DNA of 64,000 bases, from positions 1-64,000 of the forward strand of contig WSXX01000002.1 of assembly GCA_009773515.1 (NCBI GenBank), given 5' to 3'. A program made the position numbers and the translations under genes. The stretch comes from Bacteroidota bacterium. Its GTDB lineage: Bacteria > Bacteroidota > Bacteroidia > Bacteroidales > Lentimicrobiaceae. Shown in pieces: positions 45,600 to 54,260 of the stretch. Within the stretch, counting starts at the first letter, position 1. The number at the start of each line of letters is the position of its first letter. The notes under the pieces are model-generated. The model worked only from the letters and a program-made list of their open reading frames with translations. It was not told where the DNA came from and did no database searches.

Positions 45600-46184
45600 T
45601 TATTGTTGCTTCGCTCTCACTTTCGTATAACAATCCCTGCACAAGGGCTCATAGCTATCGGTTTCGCCCAGCATCACTTGTTTTTCGTCGGCAGTTTTGC
45701 GGTGTGAATAATGAGCAAGATTGCCACATTGCATACAGATGGCATGAACCTTTGTAACATATTCAGCGGTGGCCAGCAAGGATGGAATCGGGCCGAATGG
45801 TTTGCCTGTAAAATCCATATCAAGCCCGGCAACAATTACTCTTACTCCACTATTTGCCAGTTTATTACATACTGAAATAAGTTCATCATCAAAAAATTGT
45901 GCTTCATCAATGCCAACTACATCCACATTGTTGGCATAAAGGAGAATCTGCGCTGAAGCCTGCACAGGTGTTGAAGTAATTGCGTTTTCGTTGTGCGAAA
46001 CCACATTGTTTTCATCATAGCGCGTATCAATGGCTGGTTTGAATATTTCAACGCGTTGCCGGGCAATGCGTGCACGTGTCAACCGGCGTATTAATTCTTC
46101 TGTTTTGCCCGAAAACATTGAGCCACAGATAATTTCTATCCAGCCTCTGCGGTGTGTTGGGTTAATTGCACTTTCTAAAAACAT
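45600..46184 (-). CDS. tdk: Thymidine kinase (type II)
   Basis: The 194-residue enzyme phosphorylates thymidine with ATP for nucleotide salvage. The P-loop is [18 protein letters not shown] near residue 22. The Asp-Glu motif is [15 protein letters not shown], and the lid and zinc site use [14 protein letters not shown] and the C-terminal CRDC pair. The size and order match bacterial and human-type TK1. The ATG at 46184 gives the usual short N-terminal extension ([17 protein letters not shown]). It is transcribed divergently from the PE-rich protein gene, 149 bp apart. No clear consensus promoter is seen on the minus strand. Confidence 0.97.
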   Translation of the reverse strand: MFLESAINPTHRRGWIEIICGSMFSGKTEELIRRLTRARIARQRVEIFKPAIDTRYDENNVVSHNENAITSTPVQASAQILLYANNVDVVGIDEAQFFDDELISVCNKLANSGVRVIVAGLDMDFTGKPFGPIPSLLATAEYVTKVHAICMQCGNLAHYSHRKTADEKQVMLGETDSYEPLCRDCYTKVRAKQQ

Positions 46185-46333
46185 TGCCTTGGTTTGTGAT
46201 TTTTACTTTACCTTTAACCTCTCAAAAATCTGATGTTTGTCAGATTTCTGACTTTGTCAGATCAATGGTACATAATGTACAAAAATACCATGATTCTGCG
46301 TTATTCAAGCTTACATTTCAGAATTTTATCAAC

Positions 46334-47320
46334 ATGGCTCATCAGGAATTATTAAAAGAGGTCGGTGCAAAACTGACAGAACTGAACAACAGATTTGAAA
46401 ATATTTCATCTTCAGGAGAGGTTCACCTGATTGATGTAGATATCCTGCTTCAACTGATCAGAGATATTTATCTCAAAACCAACCTATTAAAAAAGGAAGA
46501 AGTTGCTCCGGAAGCAGAAGTAAGAAATGTGTCTCATAACTATACAGCACCTGCACCTGCAGCCCAACCATACAAACCGGCAGTGGTTCCGGAATTTACA
46601 CCTCCTTCACCGCCGCACATTCCGGGACAGGTAGCAGGAATTTCACCAATGCATCAGTTCCATCAGGAAATAGCGCCGGCGCCGCAGCCTGAAGTAACTT
46701 TTTCGGTTGAACCGGAAACAATACATGAGCCACAAATATTACCAGAGCTGGAACCTATTCCTGAGCCACGCACCATTCCGGAACCGGAAAGAATGCCTGA
46801 GCCACAGCAAATACCTCCAACCGTGCCTGAACCAGCTCCAATACCTGAGCCGACCCCAACACCTGAACCGGATCCCGAACCTGTGTTTATTCATAAGCCG
46901 GCTCCTGAACCTGTTTATACTCCACCAACGCCGTCATATACAAAGCCAGTTCAATCTCAGCCTGAACTTTTCGGGAATGGCAGTCTGGCTGACAAACACA
47001 AAACCGACACATTATCTATCAACGACAGGATGGTTTCAGCTAAATCAGACCATACCCTTGCCGACAAAATAAAACTCACCCCGCTCCGCGACATCAAAGC
47101 AGCCATCGGCATCAACGAAAAGTTTCAGTTTATAAACGAGTTATTCGAAGGTTCCGGTGAGTTGTACAACGAAGCCATAGCTTTGCTGAATAACTGCAGC
47201 AGTGCCAATGCAGCAAATCAACTGTTTACCGACTATCAGCACCGCAATAACTGGGATTCAGAAAACAAGGCATTTCTCAAATTTAAGGAGTATGTTGATC
47301 GAAGGTATCTTCAGAGTTAA
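46334..47320 (+). CDS. Pro/Glu-rich linker protein conserved in Bacteroidota, unknown function
   Basis: The protein has 328 residues from the ATG at 46334; an upstream ATG at 46166 would overlap tdk and add a segment without protein-like features. The N-terminus (MAHQELLKEVGAKLTELNNR, then SGEVHLIDVDILLQLIRDIY) is helical. Residues about 85-245 are a low-complexity Pro-Glu linker (EPEP, PEPAPIPEPTPTPEPDPEP). The C-terminal ~85 residues are a compact helical domain (LRDIKAAIGINEKFQFINEL, FEGSGELYNEAIALLN, ending FKEYVDRRY) that I recall in many Bacteroidota hypothetical proteins. No signal peptide is present, so it is cytoplasmic. It leads an apparent operon with the M28 peptidase (15 bp) and rsmI (5 bp). 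Function unknown. Confidence 0.8.
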   Translation: MAHQELLKEVGAKLTELNNRFENISSSGEVHLIDVDILLQLIRDIYLKTNLLKKEEVAPEAEVRNVSHNYTAPAPAAQPYKPAVVPEFTPPSPPHIPGQVAGISPMHQFHQEIAPAPQPEVTFSVEPETIHEPQILPELEPIPEPRTIPEPERMPEPQQIPPTVPEPAPIPEPTPTPEPDPEPVFIHKPAPEPVYTPPTPSYTKPVQSQPELFGNGSLADKHKTDTLSINDRMVSAKSDHTLADKIKLTPLRDIKAAIGINEKFQFINELFEGSGELYNEAIALLNNCSSANAANQLFTDYQHRNNWDSENKAFLKFKEYVDRRYLQS

Positions 47321-47335
47321 ATCATTGGTTTTCTG

Positions 47336-48652
47336 ATGCAAAAAAAACATTTTCATTCTACCCTGAAATCGTGGTCCGGAATAATAATATCAGTTATTGT
47401 TCTAACCATAAGCAGCCGTACATCAGCACAAAACATTGATTATGCGCGTTTTCTGATGGATAGCCTCTCAGCTCCCGGTTTGCACGGTCGTGGTTATGTT
47501 AATTACGGGGCGCATCAGGCGGCGGAATTTCTGGTGCGCGAAATGGCCAGTAACGGAATAAAACCTTTTACGGATAGCTATTCGCAGACTTTCGGCCTGA
47601 ATGTAAACACATTCCCCGGATCAATGATGGTCAATATCGATGGCATCAGAATGGAAGCCGGATCTGAATTTATTGTTTCAGCCTCTTCTCCTTCGGTAAA
47701 TCAGGTTTTTGACTTGTTGTTCACCGATGAAGATTTTTTCAAAAACGAAAAAAAAATCCGGAAACTTGCCGGAAAAGATCTGAAAACCACCATGCTGGCT
47801 TTTGACCGGTCAGCTCTTGAAGGTGAGGCTGCAAATCTGGCTGATTCACTTCTCACCTATAATTTTTTGGGGGCAGGAGGTTTCATGCTGATCAACAGCA
47901 AAAATAAACTTGTGTGGAGTGTGTGGCCTGGTGAAAACCAGAAGAAATTCCCGGTAATTGAGATTCTGGAAGATGCCCTTCCGCGAAAGCCCAAAAATAT
48001 TGCCCTCAGCATAGATGCCGAATACCTCACCAACCATTCGGTCAGAAATATAACCGGATATATTCCTGGTGCAGTTTCTCCGGATACATTTATGGTATTT
48101 ACCGCCCATTACGATCACCTGGGAAGAATGGGAAGAGAAACATATTTTCCGGGCGCCAACGACAATGCCAGTGGAGTTGCCATGATGCTCGACCTTGCCC
48201 GCCACTTTTCTGATACCGCAAACCAGTCGCCATACAGCATTGCATTTATTGCTTTGGCAGCCGAAGAAATGGGATTGAAAGGTTCAGAATATTTTGTTGA
48301 AAACCCTTGGTTTCCGTTGGCCAGCATTCGCTTTTTAATAAACCTCGATATGGTTGGAACAGGCAGCGAAGGCATTACAGTTGTCAACGGAACCGTTTAT
48401 GAGGAGGTGTTTGAAAAACTTGTAAAAATTAACTCAGACAACAATTACATTTCGAAAGTAGTAAAACGTGGCGAAAGCTGCAACAGCGATCATTGTCCGT
48501 TTTACCAAAAAGGAGTCCCTTCCATTTTCATTTACAGTCTGGGAAATGAACACCGGGAATACCATAGCATTTACGATCAGTCGCACAGAGTTCCGTTTAC
48601 CGAATACGAGGACATTTTTCGCCTGCTCAGAGATTTCGTTCTAACTTACTGA
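47336..48652 (+). CDS. Exported M28 family aminopeptidase
   Basis: The 438-residue zinc metallopeptidase has an N-terminal signal or anchor (WSGIIISVIVLTISSRTSAQ). A PA-type insert lies about 95-225 and the M28 catalytic domain about 235-438. The di-zinc ligands are visible: His258 in TAHYDHLG, Asp276 in GANDNASGVAMML, Glu310 and Glu311 in LAAEEMGLKGSEYF, Asp338 in INLDMVG and a His in NEHREYHSIYD near residue 415. Members remove N-terminal amino acids or act as glutaminyl cyclase-like enzymes. The intact AAEE pair favours peptidase activity. It is probably periplasmic, taking part in peptide utilisation with the M3 peptidase. Confidence 0.93.
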   Translation: MQKKHFHSTLKSWSGIIISVIVLTISSRTSAQNIDYARFLMDSLSAPGLHGRGYVNYGAHQAAEFLVREMASNGIKPFTDSYSQTFGLNVNTFPGSMMVNIDGIRMEAGSEFIVSASSPSVNQVFDLLFTDEDFFKNEKKIRKLAGKDLKTTMLAFDRSALEGEAANLADSLLTYNFLGAGGFMLINSKNKLVWSVWPGENQKKFPVIEILEDALPRKPKNIALSIDAEYLTNHSVRNITGYIPGAVSPDTFMVFTAHYDHLGRMGRETYFPGANDNASGVAMMLDLARHFSDTANQSPYSIAFIALAAEEMGLKGSEYFVENPWFPLASIRFLINLDMVGTGSEGITVVNGTVYEEVFEKLVKINSDNNYISKVVKRGESCNSDHCPFYQKGVPSIFIYSLGNEHREYHSIYDQSHRVPFTEYEDIFRLLRDFVLTY

Positions 48653-48657
48653 TATTC

Positions 48658-49371
48658 ATGTCGAAATTATACCTTGTTCCCACACCAATCGGCAATCTTG
48701 AAGATATTACCTTCAGGGCTGTAAGAATTTTGAAAGAAGTTAACCTTATTCTTGCAGAAGACACCCGAAAAACCGGAACATTGCTGAAACATTATGGCAT
48801 CAGCAACCACCTCCGTTCACATCACATGCACAACGAGCACCGCACTGCTGAAGAGATTGCAGCAAGGATTGAATCTGGGGAATCAGTTGCTCTGGTTACA
48901 GATGCCGGCACACCAGGTATTTCTGATCCGGGATTTTTGTTGGTCAGAACCTGCGTTGCAGCAGGCATAGAAGTTGAGACACTCCCCGGAGCTACCGCTT
49001 TTGTGCCTGCACTGGTAAATTCAGGACTTCCATGCGACCGTTTTCATTTTGAAGGTTTTCTTCCCCATAAAAAAGGAAGGCAAACGCGAATTAATTATCT
49101 GGCATCCCTGCCTTATACCTTTGTACTTTATGAATCTCCTTTCAGGCTGGTAAAAACGCTCGTACAACTTTCATCGGCAATCAACCCGGAACGAAAGGCC
49201 TGCGTTTCGCGCGAATTATCGAAGCTCTTCGAGGAAAACCGCCGTGGAACACTTGCCGAACTCGCTGCACATTATACCAATCATCCTCCAAAAGGCGAGA
49301 TTGTGATTTCTGTTGCCGGAAATTCAGGTGATGAGCCTGAAAATGCAGAGGTTGAATTTCCGGAAGAATAA
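48658..49371 (+). CDS. rsmI: 16S rRNA (cytidine1402-2'-O)-methyltransferase
   Basis: The 237-residue SAM-dependent enzyme 2'-O-methylates C1402 of 16S rRNA in the decoding centre. It has the tetrapyrrole-methylase fold with LYLVPTPIGNLEDITFRA at the N-terminus, then AEDTRKTGTLLKHYGI, SVALVTDAGTPGISDPGFLL, ETLPGATAFVPALVNSGLP and FHFEGFLPHKKGR, all diagnostic of RsmI. The length is slightly short because the C-terminal RsmI-HTH part found in E. coli is missing, as in many Bacteroidota. It is the last gene of the operon that starts at 46334, five bases after the M28 stop. Confidence 0.97.
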   Translation: MSKLYLVPTPIGNLEDITFRAVRILKEVNLILAEDTRKTGTLLKHYGISNHLRSHHMHNEHRTAEEIAARIESGESVALVTDAGTPGISDPGFLLVRTCVAAGIEVETLPGATAFVPALVNSGLPCDRFHFEGFLPHKKGRQTRINYLASLPYTFVLYESPFRLVKTLVQLSSAINPERKACVSRELSKLFEENRRGTLAELAAHYTNHPPKGEIVISVAGNSGDEPENAEVEFPEE

Positions 49372-49579
49372 ATTCAAAAACTTTCCACTCTTTTTCCAGT
49401 GATGAGGTAACTTCTGCGTGAAGCTGCCGTCATAGTATTGTGTTCGTTCGCAAATGGACAGTTACGTTATAAAAGCGAACAGAACAACAATCTTAAATAT
49501 GTCTATAATCCTGCATTTCTGTGTGTTACGATTTTTGGCATGAAATTGGTAATGTCGCACTCAAAAAATATCATTTTTT

Positions 49580-49903
49580 ATGAAAGCTTATATTCCGGTT
49601 GTAATGGTAGTTGGGCTCAGCGGATGTCGTTCGATGTTTGCGGCCGATGAATATTCCGGCTTCAGGGATGAAATAAGCAGAACAATTTCTTATCCTGAAT
49701 TTGCCCGTAAGAATTACCTCGAAGGCATTGTAAATGTGGATATTTCCACCGATAAATCTGGCCGGGTTCTGGTGTTTGAGAGCAATGCTACTCATCCTGG
49801 TTTACTTGAATATGTTATTGATCAGATAAAACGCATCGTGCTGATTGGTACCGAATTCTCTGAAAAACAATTCAGGCTGATTCTGAAATTTATCATGTAC
49901 TAA
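49580..49903 (+). CDS. Small lipoprotein with TonB C-terminal-like domain
   Basis: The 107-residue protein begins with a lipoprotein signal (MKAYIPVVMVVGLSGCRS, lipobox LSGC). Residues about 30-107 resemble the C-terminal domain of TonB: ISYPEFARKNYLEGIVNVDI (compare the family Y-P-x-x-A-x-x-x-x-x-x-G-x-V), then DKSGRVLVFESNATHPGLLE. There is no transmembrane anchor plus Pro-rich linker as in true TonB, so it is unlikely to energise a receptor in the usual way. Stand-alone TonB_C lipoproteins occur in Bacteroidota with unknown function. It is a single gene with a run of hairpins immediately downstream. Confidence 0.75.
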   Translation: MKAYIPVVMVVGLSGCRSMFAADEYSGFRDEISRTISYPEFARKNYLEGIVNVDISTDKSGRVLVFESNATHPGLLEYVIDQIKRIVLIGTEFSEKQFRLILKFIMY

Positions 49904-49918
49904 AGACATTTAAGATAT

Positions 49919-50042
49919 AATCCGGTTCAGATTCCCACAAATCGAACCGGATTAAAAAGCATATCCTGCTTTGTGCCGGATATGAGATTTTTTCAGTGTG
50001 TGTGAAAATCCGGAGCCCGTTTATTGCGGGCTTTGATTTTTT
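49919..50042 (+). terminator. Three successive hairpins, the last a Rho-independent terminator
   Basis: AATCCGGTTC (49919-49928) pairs with GAACCGGATT (49944-49953). CATATCC pairs with GGATATG (about 49960-49984). AGCCCG (50014-50019) pairs with CGGGCT (50027-50032), followed by TTGATTTTTT. Only the third has the clear T-tract form of a terminator for the upstream lipoprotein gene. Confidence 0.65.
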
Positions 50043-50132
50043 AGGGAACAGAGTATATAATTTGATCGCAAAAGGTCAGGAAAAATGCAGAATCAACCCA
50101 CTTGAAAAAACCTTAATTTAGCACAAAAAAGT

Positions 50133-50576
50133 ATGTACACATATGCTTATCCCCGGCCAGCTGTAACTGTTGATGCTGTGGTGTTCCGAAAAGTCAGTGA
50201 AAACATTGAAGTTCTGTTGATTCAACGGGGGCATCATCCATTTCAAGGCATGTGGGCTTGTCCGGGTGGATTTATCGATATGCAGGAAACCCCTGAAGAT
50301 GCTGCTATTCGTGAACTTGAAGAAGAAACAGGCCTTAATAATGTTGAGCTTTTTCAGTTTCACACTTACGGCGCTATTAACCGCGACCCGCGCCATAGAA
50401 CCATCGCCATTGCTTATGCTGGTTTTCTGCGCAACAATTTATTTGAAGTAAAAGGTGGTGATGATGCAGCCGAAGCACTGTGGTTTAATATTGCACAATT
50501 GCCTGAACTGGCATTCGATCATGATCAGATTGTAGCTGATGCCATTGAATTTGCGCAGAGGAAAAACTGGTTTTAA
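50133..50576 (+). CDS. Nudix hydrolase
   Basis: The 147-residue protein has the complete Nudix box GGFIDMQETPEDAAIRELEEETGL (in parts: G-x5-E-x7-REL-x-EE-x-GL at about residues 45-67), which binds magnesium and hydrolyses nucleoside diphosphate-linked compounds. The N-terminus (PRPAVTVDAVVFRKVSENIE, VLLIQRGHHPFQGMWACPGG) and the RDPRHRTIAIAYAGF segment resemble the ADP-ribose or NrtR-type Nudix branch, but no DNA-binding domain is attached. Substrate uncertain: ADP-ribose or a nucleotide sugar is likely. A TAATTTAG sequence at 50114-50121 may be a weak -7 element close to the ATG at 50133. Confidence 0.92.
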   Translation: MYTYAYPRPAVTVDAVVFRKVSENIEVLLIQRGHHPFQGMWACPGGFIDMQETPEDAAIRELEEETGLNNVELFQFHTYGAINRDPRHRTIAIAYAGFLRNNLFEVKGGDDAAEALWFNIAQLPELAFDHDQIVADAIEFAQRKNWF

Positions 50577-50731
50577 CTGTTGATTATACTTCCCTTAGTC
50601 CATATCCTTGTCCCCCGGTTTCAATGTCTCTCTAATCTCCACTACCTGTCAAATCCGGACAGTCCCTTAACTTTTTATAACGGCAAACATTCCGTCAATA
50701 CTTTCCAACGCTCAACTAAAAAGAAAATCCA

Positions 50732-50739
50732 TACCTTTA
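50732..50739 (+). promoter_or_regulatory. Possible -7 element for the lamin-tail-domain protein gene
   Basis: TACCTTTA differs from TAnnTTTG only at the last base and lies about 20 bp before the ATG at 50761. No TTG at the expected -33 spacing was noted. Confidence 0.3.
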
Positions 50740-50760
50740 TCACTTGAAAAAATCTGTACT

Positions 50761-53355
50761 ATGAGAACCGCTTTACTGATATTTATTGTTTTTCCACTAC
50801 TTTCTATCGCCCAGCTTTCTGAAGATTTTTCAGATGGTGATTTTACTCAAAATCCTGAATGGACAGGCAATACAGATCAGTTTACTGTTAACATAGGTCG
50901 TCAGTTGCAGTTAAATTCAACGGGAGAAGCAATTTCAAATCTGGTAACACCTTTCAATGCAGATGGCCTTTTGGAATGGCGGATTTGGGCGAGGCTGAAC
51001 TTCAGTCCCAGCGACAACAATCTTGCAAAAATTTACCTTGTTTCTGACAATCCCAACCTCAACGAACCTCTGAATGGTTTTTACCTTAAGCTTGGTGAAG
51101 GCGGATCAGCCGATGCCATTGAGCTATACAGACAAAGCGGAACAGTCAATAATTTTATCTGCCGGGGCAGTGACGGACTTATCGCAACGGCATTTTCCAT
51201 TCGTATCAGAGTCACACGAACCGAAGAAGGCATCTGGAACATTTCTGCGGATCCCACCGGAGGTGAAGACTTTCAGTTTCAGGCCACCGGCGAAGATACC
51301 CAGTGGTACAACTTTTCGCATTTCGGGGTAAGTTGCAAATACACGTCAAGCAATGCAACCCGCTTTTATTTTGACGATATTTATGCGGGCTCTCCCATTA
51401 TTGATAATTTTCCTCCTGAGTTGCTTTCAGTCGAAGTTACCGGTGAAAATAATCTGGATCTGATTTTCAGCGAATCAGTGGATGAGGTCACAGCCGCAAA
51501 TGTCAACAATTATTCAGGCAACAACGGGCTTGGAACTCCATTGGCTGCCGGTAGAGATGTTACTCAAAAATCGGTGATTCACCTGCTTTTTGCAGATGCT
51601 TTTCTGCAAGGTCAGCTTTACAACCTGAATGTCAACAATATAAAAGATCTTGCAGGCAATGTCATGGCGCCGGTTGTAAAAGAGTTTGCCTATTATAATG
51701 TGCAGGCCTATGATGTGCTGATTACTGAAATCATGGCTGATCCCGACCCTGCGGTATCATTGCCTAACTACGAATATCTCGAAATATACAATCGCAGCAA
51801 TTTCCCCATTCAACTCGAAAACTGGGTGTTAAACCTGGGTACCACGCGCAAAATTCTCCCAAAAAAAGTAATCGGAGCCGGTGAGTATCACATTATAACA
51901 AGCAGTGAAGCACTGCCTGTTTTCACAGAATATGGCGAAGTAACCGACTTCTCAAGCATCAGCCTTTCAAATACAGGAGCCAGTCTGGTGCTTCGCAACA
52001 GCGAAGGATCTGTCATACATTCTCTGGTTTATAGCGACACCTGGTACCGTGATGCTGTGAAGAAGAACGGGGGCTGGTCACTCGAAATGATCGACCCTGC
52101 CAACCCTTGTGCAGGTGCTGAAAACTGGAGGGCGTCCATTCATCCTTCAGGCGGAACACCCGGAAGTTTAAATTCTGTAAACACAACAAATACAGATACT
52201 TTAAAACCTGTCATTGAAAAAATAAGCATTTCGGGACCAGAAACCATCAGGGTATTTTTTAATGAGTCAATTGACAGTCTGAGCATTGCCGATCCGGCAA
52301 GATACCTTGTGGATAATGGTTTTGGGAATCCTTCAACAGTAACCTTAAACCCTCCTGATTATCGTTCGGCCACCCTCAATTTCGGTGCTGCTTTCGCCGA
52401 AGGGATTATTTACACCCTCAGAGTTTCTGTTGGAATCAGTGATTGTGCCGGCAATATAACCGATCAGGAATTAACAGCCCGGTTTGCCATACCTTCTCTT
52501 CCCGAAGCAATGGACGTGGTTATTAATGAAGTGCTTTCTGATCCAAGGGCAACCGGAACGGAGTTTGTAGAAATTTATAACCGATCATACAAAGTGCTCG
52601 ACCTTAAAAATGTATGGCTTGCAACCCGCGATAAAAATACAGGCGAAATCACTTCAGTTAAGGAAACAGCTCCCGAAGGCCGATTGATGTTTCCTGAAGA
52701 ATATCTCGTACTGACCAAAGATCCGAATAAGGTAAAAAATGAATATTTTACCACAAATTCAAATGGTTTTATAGCCATGCCATCATTACCGGAATATTCG
52801 ATTGCTTCCGGCACGGTTGTTTTGCTCACTCCCTGGGAAGAAATTATTGACGAATTTGCTTACACCTCTGAAATGCATTTTTCGCTGCTCAACACCACCG
52901 ATGGAGTAGCACTTGAACGGATAAATTTCAATCGTCCCACTCAGGATCACGGCAACTGGCATTCAGCCTCTCAAAATGTTGGCTTTGCAACGCCAGGTTA
53001 TCAAAACTCACAGTTTATGCTTTCGCCCGAAGGCAGTGATGAAGTGTTGATTACTCCTGATATTTTTTCACCCGATGGCGATGGATTTAATGACATTCTG
53101 GCGATTTCGTGCAATTTTTCTGAACCGGGTTATTCTGTTACCATCCGCATTTTCGACAGCAACGGACGTGAAGTCAGGCTATTGGCCCGAAACGAACCAG
53201 CCGGAACAGGTAATGTTTTTAATTGGGATGGCACAACCGAAAAGCGCGAAAAAGCAGCCATTGGAATCTACATCATTCACGTTGAAGTGTTTAATCTTTC
53301 GGGAAAAGTCAAACAGTTCAAAAAGACGGCTGTGCTGGGGGGGAAGTTAAAATAG
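50761..53355 (+). CDS. Secreted lamin-tail-domain protein with FlgD-like/T9SS type B C-terminus
   Basis: The 864-residue protein has a signal peptide (MRTALLIFIVFPLLSIAQ). An N-terminal jelly-roll-like region (about 20-215: FSDGDFTQNPEWTGN, RFYFDDIYAG) is followed by a Big_5-type Ig domain (about 220-305). The first lamin tail domain is about 318-470 (DVLITEIMADPDP, YEYLEIYNRSN), then a second Big_5 domain (about 480-575) and a second lamin tail domain (about 580-740, VINEVLSDPRATGTEFVEIY). The C-terminus has ITPDIFSPDGDGFNDILAI, typical of T9SS type B or FlgD-like sorting modules (GREVRLLARNEPAG, GIYIIHVEV). Such proteins are extracellular; some carry nuclease or phosphatase domains, but none is visible here. 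It ends just before a 28-bp palindrome. Confidence 0.88.
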   Translation: MRTALLIFIVFPLLSIAQLSEDFSDGDFTQNPEWTGNTDQFTVNIGRQLQLNSTGEAISNLVTPFNADGLLEWRIWARLNFSPSDNNLAKIYLVSDNPNLNEPLNGFYLKLGEGGSADAIELYRQSGTVNNFICRGSDGLIATAFSIRIRVTRTEEGIWNISADPTGGEDFQFQATGEDTQWYNFSHFGVSCKYTSSNATRFYFDDIYAGSPIIDNFPPELLSVEVTGENNLDLIFSESVDEVTAANVNNYSGNNGLGTPLAAGRDVTQKSVIHLLFADAFLQGQLYNLNVNNIKDLAGNVMAPVVKEFAYYNVQAYDVLITEIMADPDPAVSLPNYEYLEIYNRSNFPIQLENWVLNLGTTRKILPKKVIGAGEYHIITSSEALPVFTEYGEVTDFSSISLSNTGASLVLRNSEGSVIHSLVYSDTWYRDAVKKNGGWSLEMIDPANPCAGAENWRASIHPSGGTPGSLNSVNTTNTDTLKPVIEKISISGPETIRVFFNESIDSLSIADPARYLVDNGFGNPSTVTLNPPDYRSATLNFGAAFAEGIIYTLRVSVGISDCAGNITDQELTARFAIPSLPEAMDVVINEVLSDPRATGTEFVEIYNRSYKVLDLKNVWLATRDKNTGEITSVKETAPEGRLMFPEEYLVLTKDPNKVKNEYFTTNSNGFIAMPSLPEYSIASGTVVLLTPWEEIIDEFAYTSEMHFSLLNTTDGVALERINFNRPTQDHGNWHSASQNVGFATPGYQNSQFMLSPEGSDEVLITPDIFSPDGDGFNDILAISCNFSEPGYSVTIRIFDSNGREVRLLARNEPAGTGNVFNWDGTTEKREKAAIGIYIIHVEVFNLSGKVKQFKKTAVLGGKLK

Positions 53356-53358
53356 AGG

Positions 53359-53386
53359 ATCATTTTGTTGACGTCAACAAAATGAT
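53359..53386. repeat. Perfect 28-bp palindrome
   Basis: ATCATTTTGTTGAC (53359-53372) is followed at once by its exact reverse complement. There is no loop and no T tract, so it is a weak candidate terminator. It lies 3 bp after the lamin-tail gene stop and 53 bp before the end of the convergent CCG-domain gene. Confidence 0.9.
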
Positions 53387-53438
53387 AAGAAATACGGTTA
53401 CCACTGGCTTCACAAGATGTTTTGACAATATAATCAAT

Positions 53439-54230
53439 CTACAAACCCATTGCCATTACAAGCAGTTCCGCAATATCATAGTTTTTAACTTCTTCCTGTT
53501 TATCACGGAACTTTATACCGTCGGTGAGCATGGTCATGCAAAAGGGGCAGGCTGTTGCAACAATACTTGCTCCTGTGGACAGCGCTTCTTCGGTACGCTC
53601 TGTGTTGACTTCTTTAATTCCGGGTTCTGCTTCTTTAAACATCTGAGCTCCTCCGGCTCCACAACAAAGTGCCTTGCTTTTGTTACGCGGCATTTCTATG
53701 GTTTTGGCCTTTAATGAAGCAATAACCGCCCTTGGTGATTCATACTCCCCATTTCCCCGGCCCAGGTAGCAAGGATCGTGGAATACAATCGTTTTATTGT
53801 TGAAAATGGCAGGATCTGCTTTCAGTTTGCCTTGGTCAACCAGCATTTTAAGAAACTGAGAATGGTGAGTTACTTCGTAATGCCCTCCCAGATCGGAATA
53901 TTCATTTTTAAAAATATTGAAACAATGAGGGCAGCAGGTTATGATTTTTTTGACATCGTAAGTCTTCAGTGTTTCAATGACGGTAAGTGCCTGCATCTGA
54001 AACAACATCTCGTTACCGGCACGCCGTGCAGGATCACCATTGCAGGTTTCTTCAGTGCCCAACACGGCATAACTTACCCCGGCATGGTGCAATAATCTGA
54101 CAAAAGCACGGGTTACTTTCTGATAACGTTCGTCGAATGCACCAGCGCATCCAACCCAGAAAAGGTATTCAGGAGTTTCGCCCTGCGCTGACAATTCAGA
54201 AATCAGAGGAACGTTTATTTTTGTATCCAT
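53439..54230 (-). CDS. CCG-domain Fe-S protein (heterodisulfide reductase subunit B/GlpC-like)
   Basis: The 263-residue soluble protein has two cysteine-rich CCG domains: one around residues 20-115 (YLFWVGCAGAFDERYQKV, TCCPHCFNIFKNEYSDLGGH) and one around 140-240 (VFHDPCYLGRGNGEYESPR, KALCCGAGGAQMFKE, VATACPFCMTMLTDG). These bind a non-cubane or [4Fe-4S] cluster and pass electrons in HdrB, HdrD, GlpC and LutA-type proteins. It follows the membrane Fe-S gene by 30 bp and surely works with it. The pair equals a split HdrD plus membrane-cytochrome-like module. Electron donor and acceptor are unknown; coupling of quinone or ferredoxin pools to an electron-transfer flavoprotein or dehydrogenase is plausible. 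Confidence 0.9.
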   Translation of the reverse strand: MDTKINVPLISELSAQGETPEYLFWVGCAGAFDERYQKVTRAFVRLLHHAGVSYAVLGTEETCNGDPARRAGNEMLFQMQALTVIETLKTYDVKKIITCCPHCFNIFKNEYSDLGGHYEVTHHSQFLKMLVDQGKLKADPAIFNNKTIVFHDPCYLGRGNGEYESPRAVIASLKAKTIEMPRNKSKALCCGAGGAQMFKEAEPGIKEVNTERTEEALSTGASIVATACPFCMTMLTDGIKFRDKQEEVKNYDIAELLVMAMGL

Positions 54231-54260
54231 AATTAATTTATTCTGTGTGATAGACTCCGG

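Noticed and set aside
46166-46333. Longer N-terminus for the PE-rich protein
   Set aside because: The extension overlaps the tdk start and lacks protein-like composition or a valid signal peptide.
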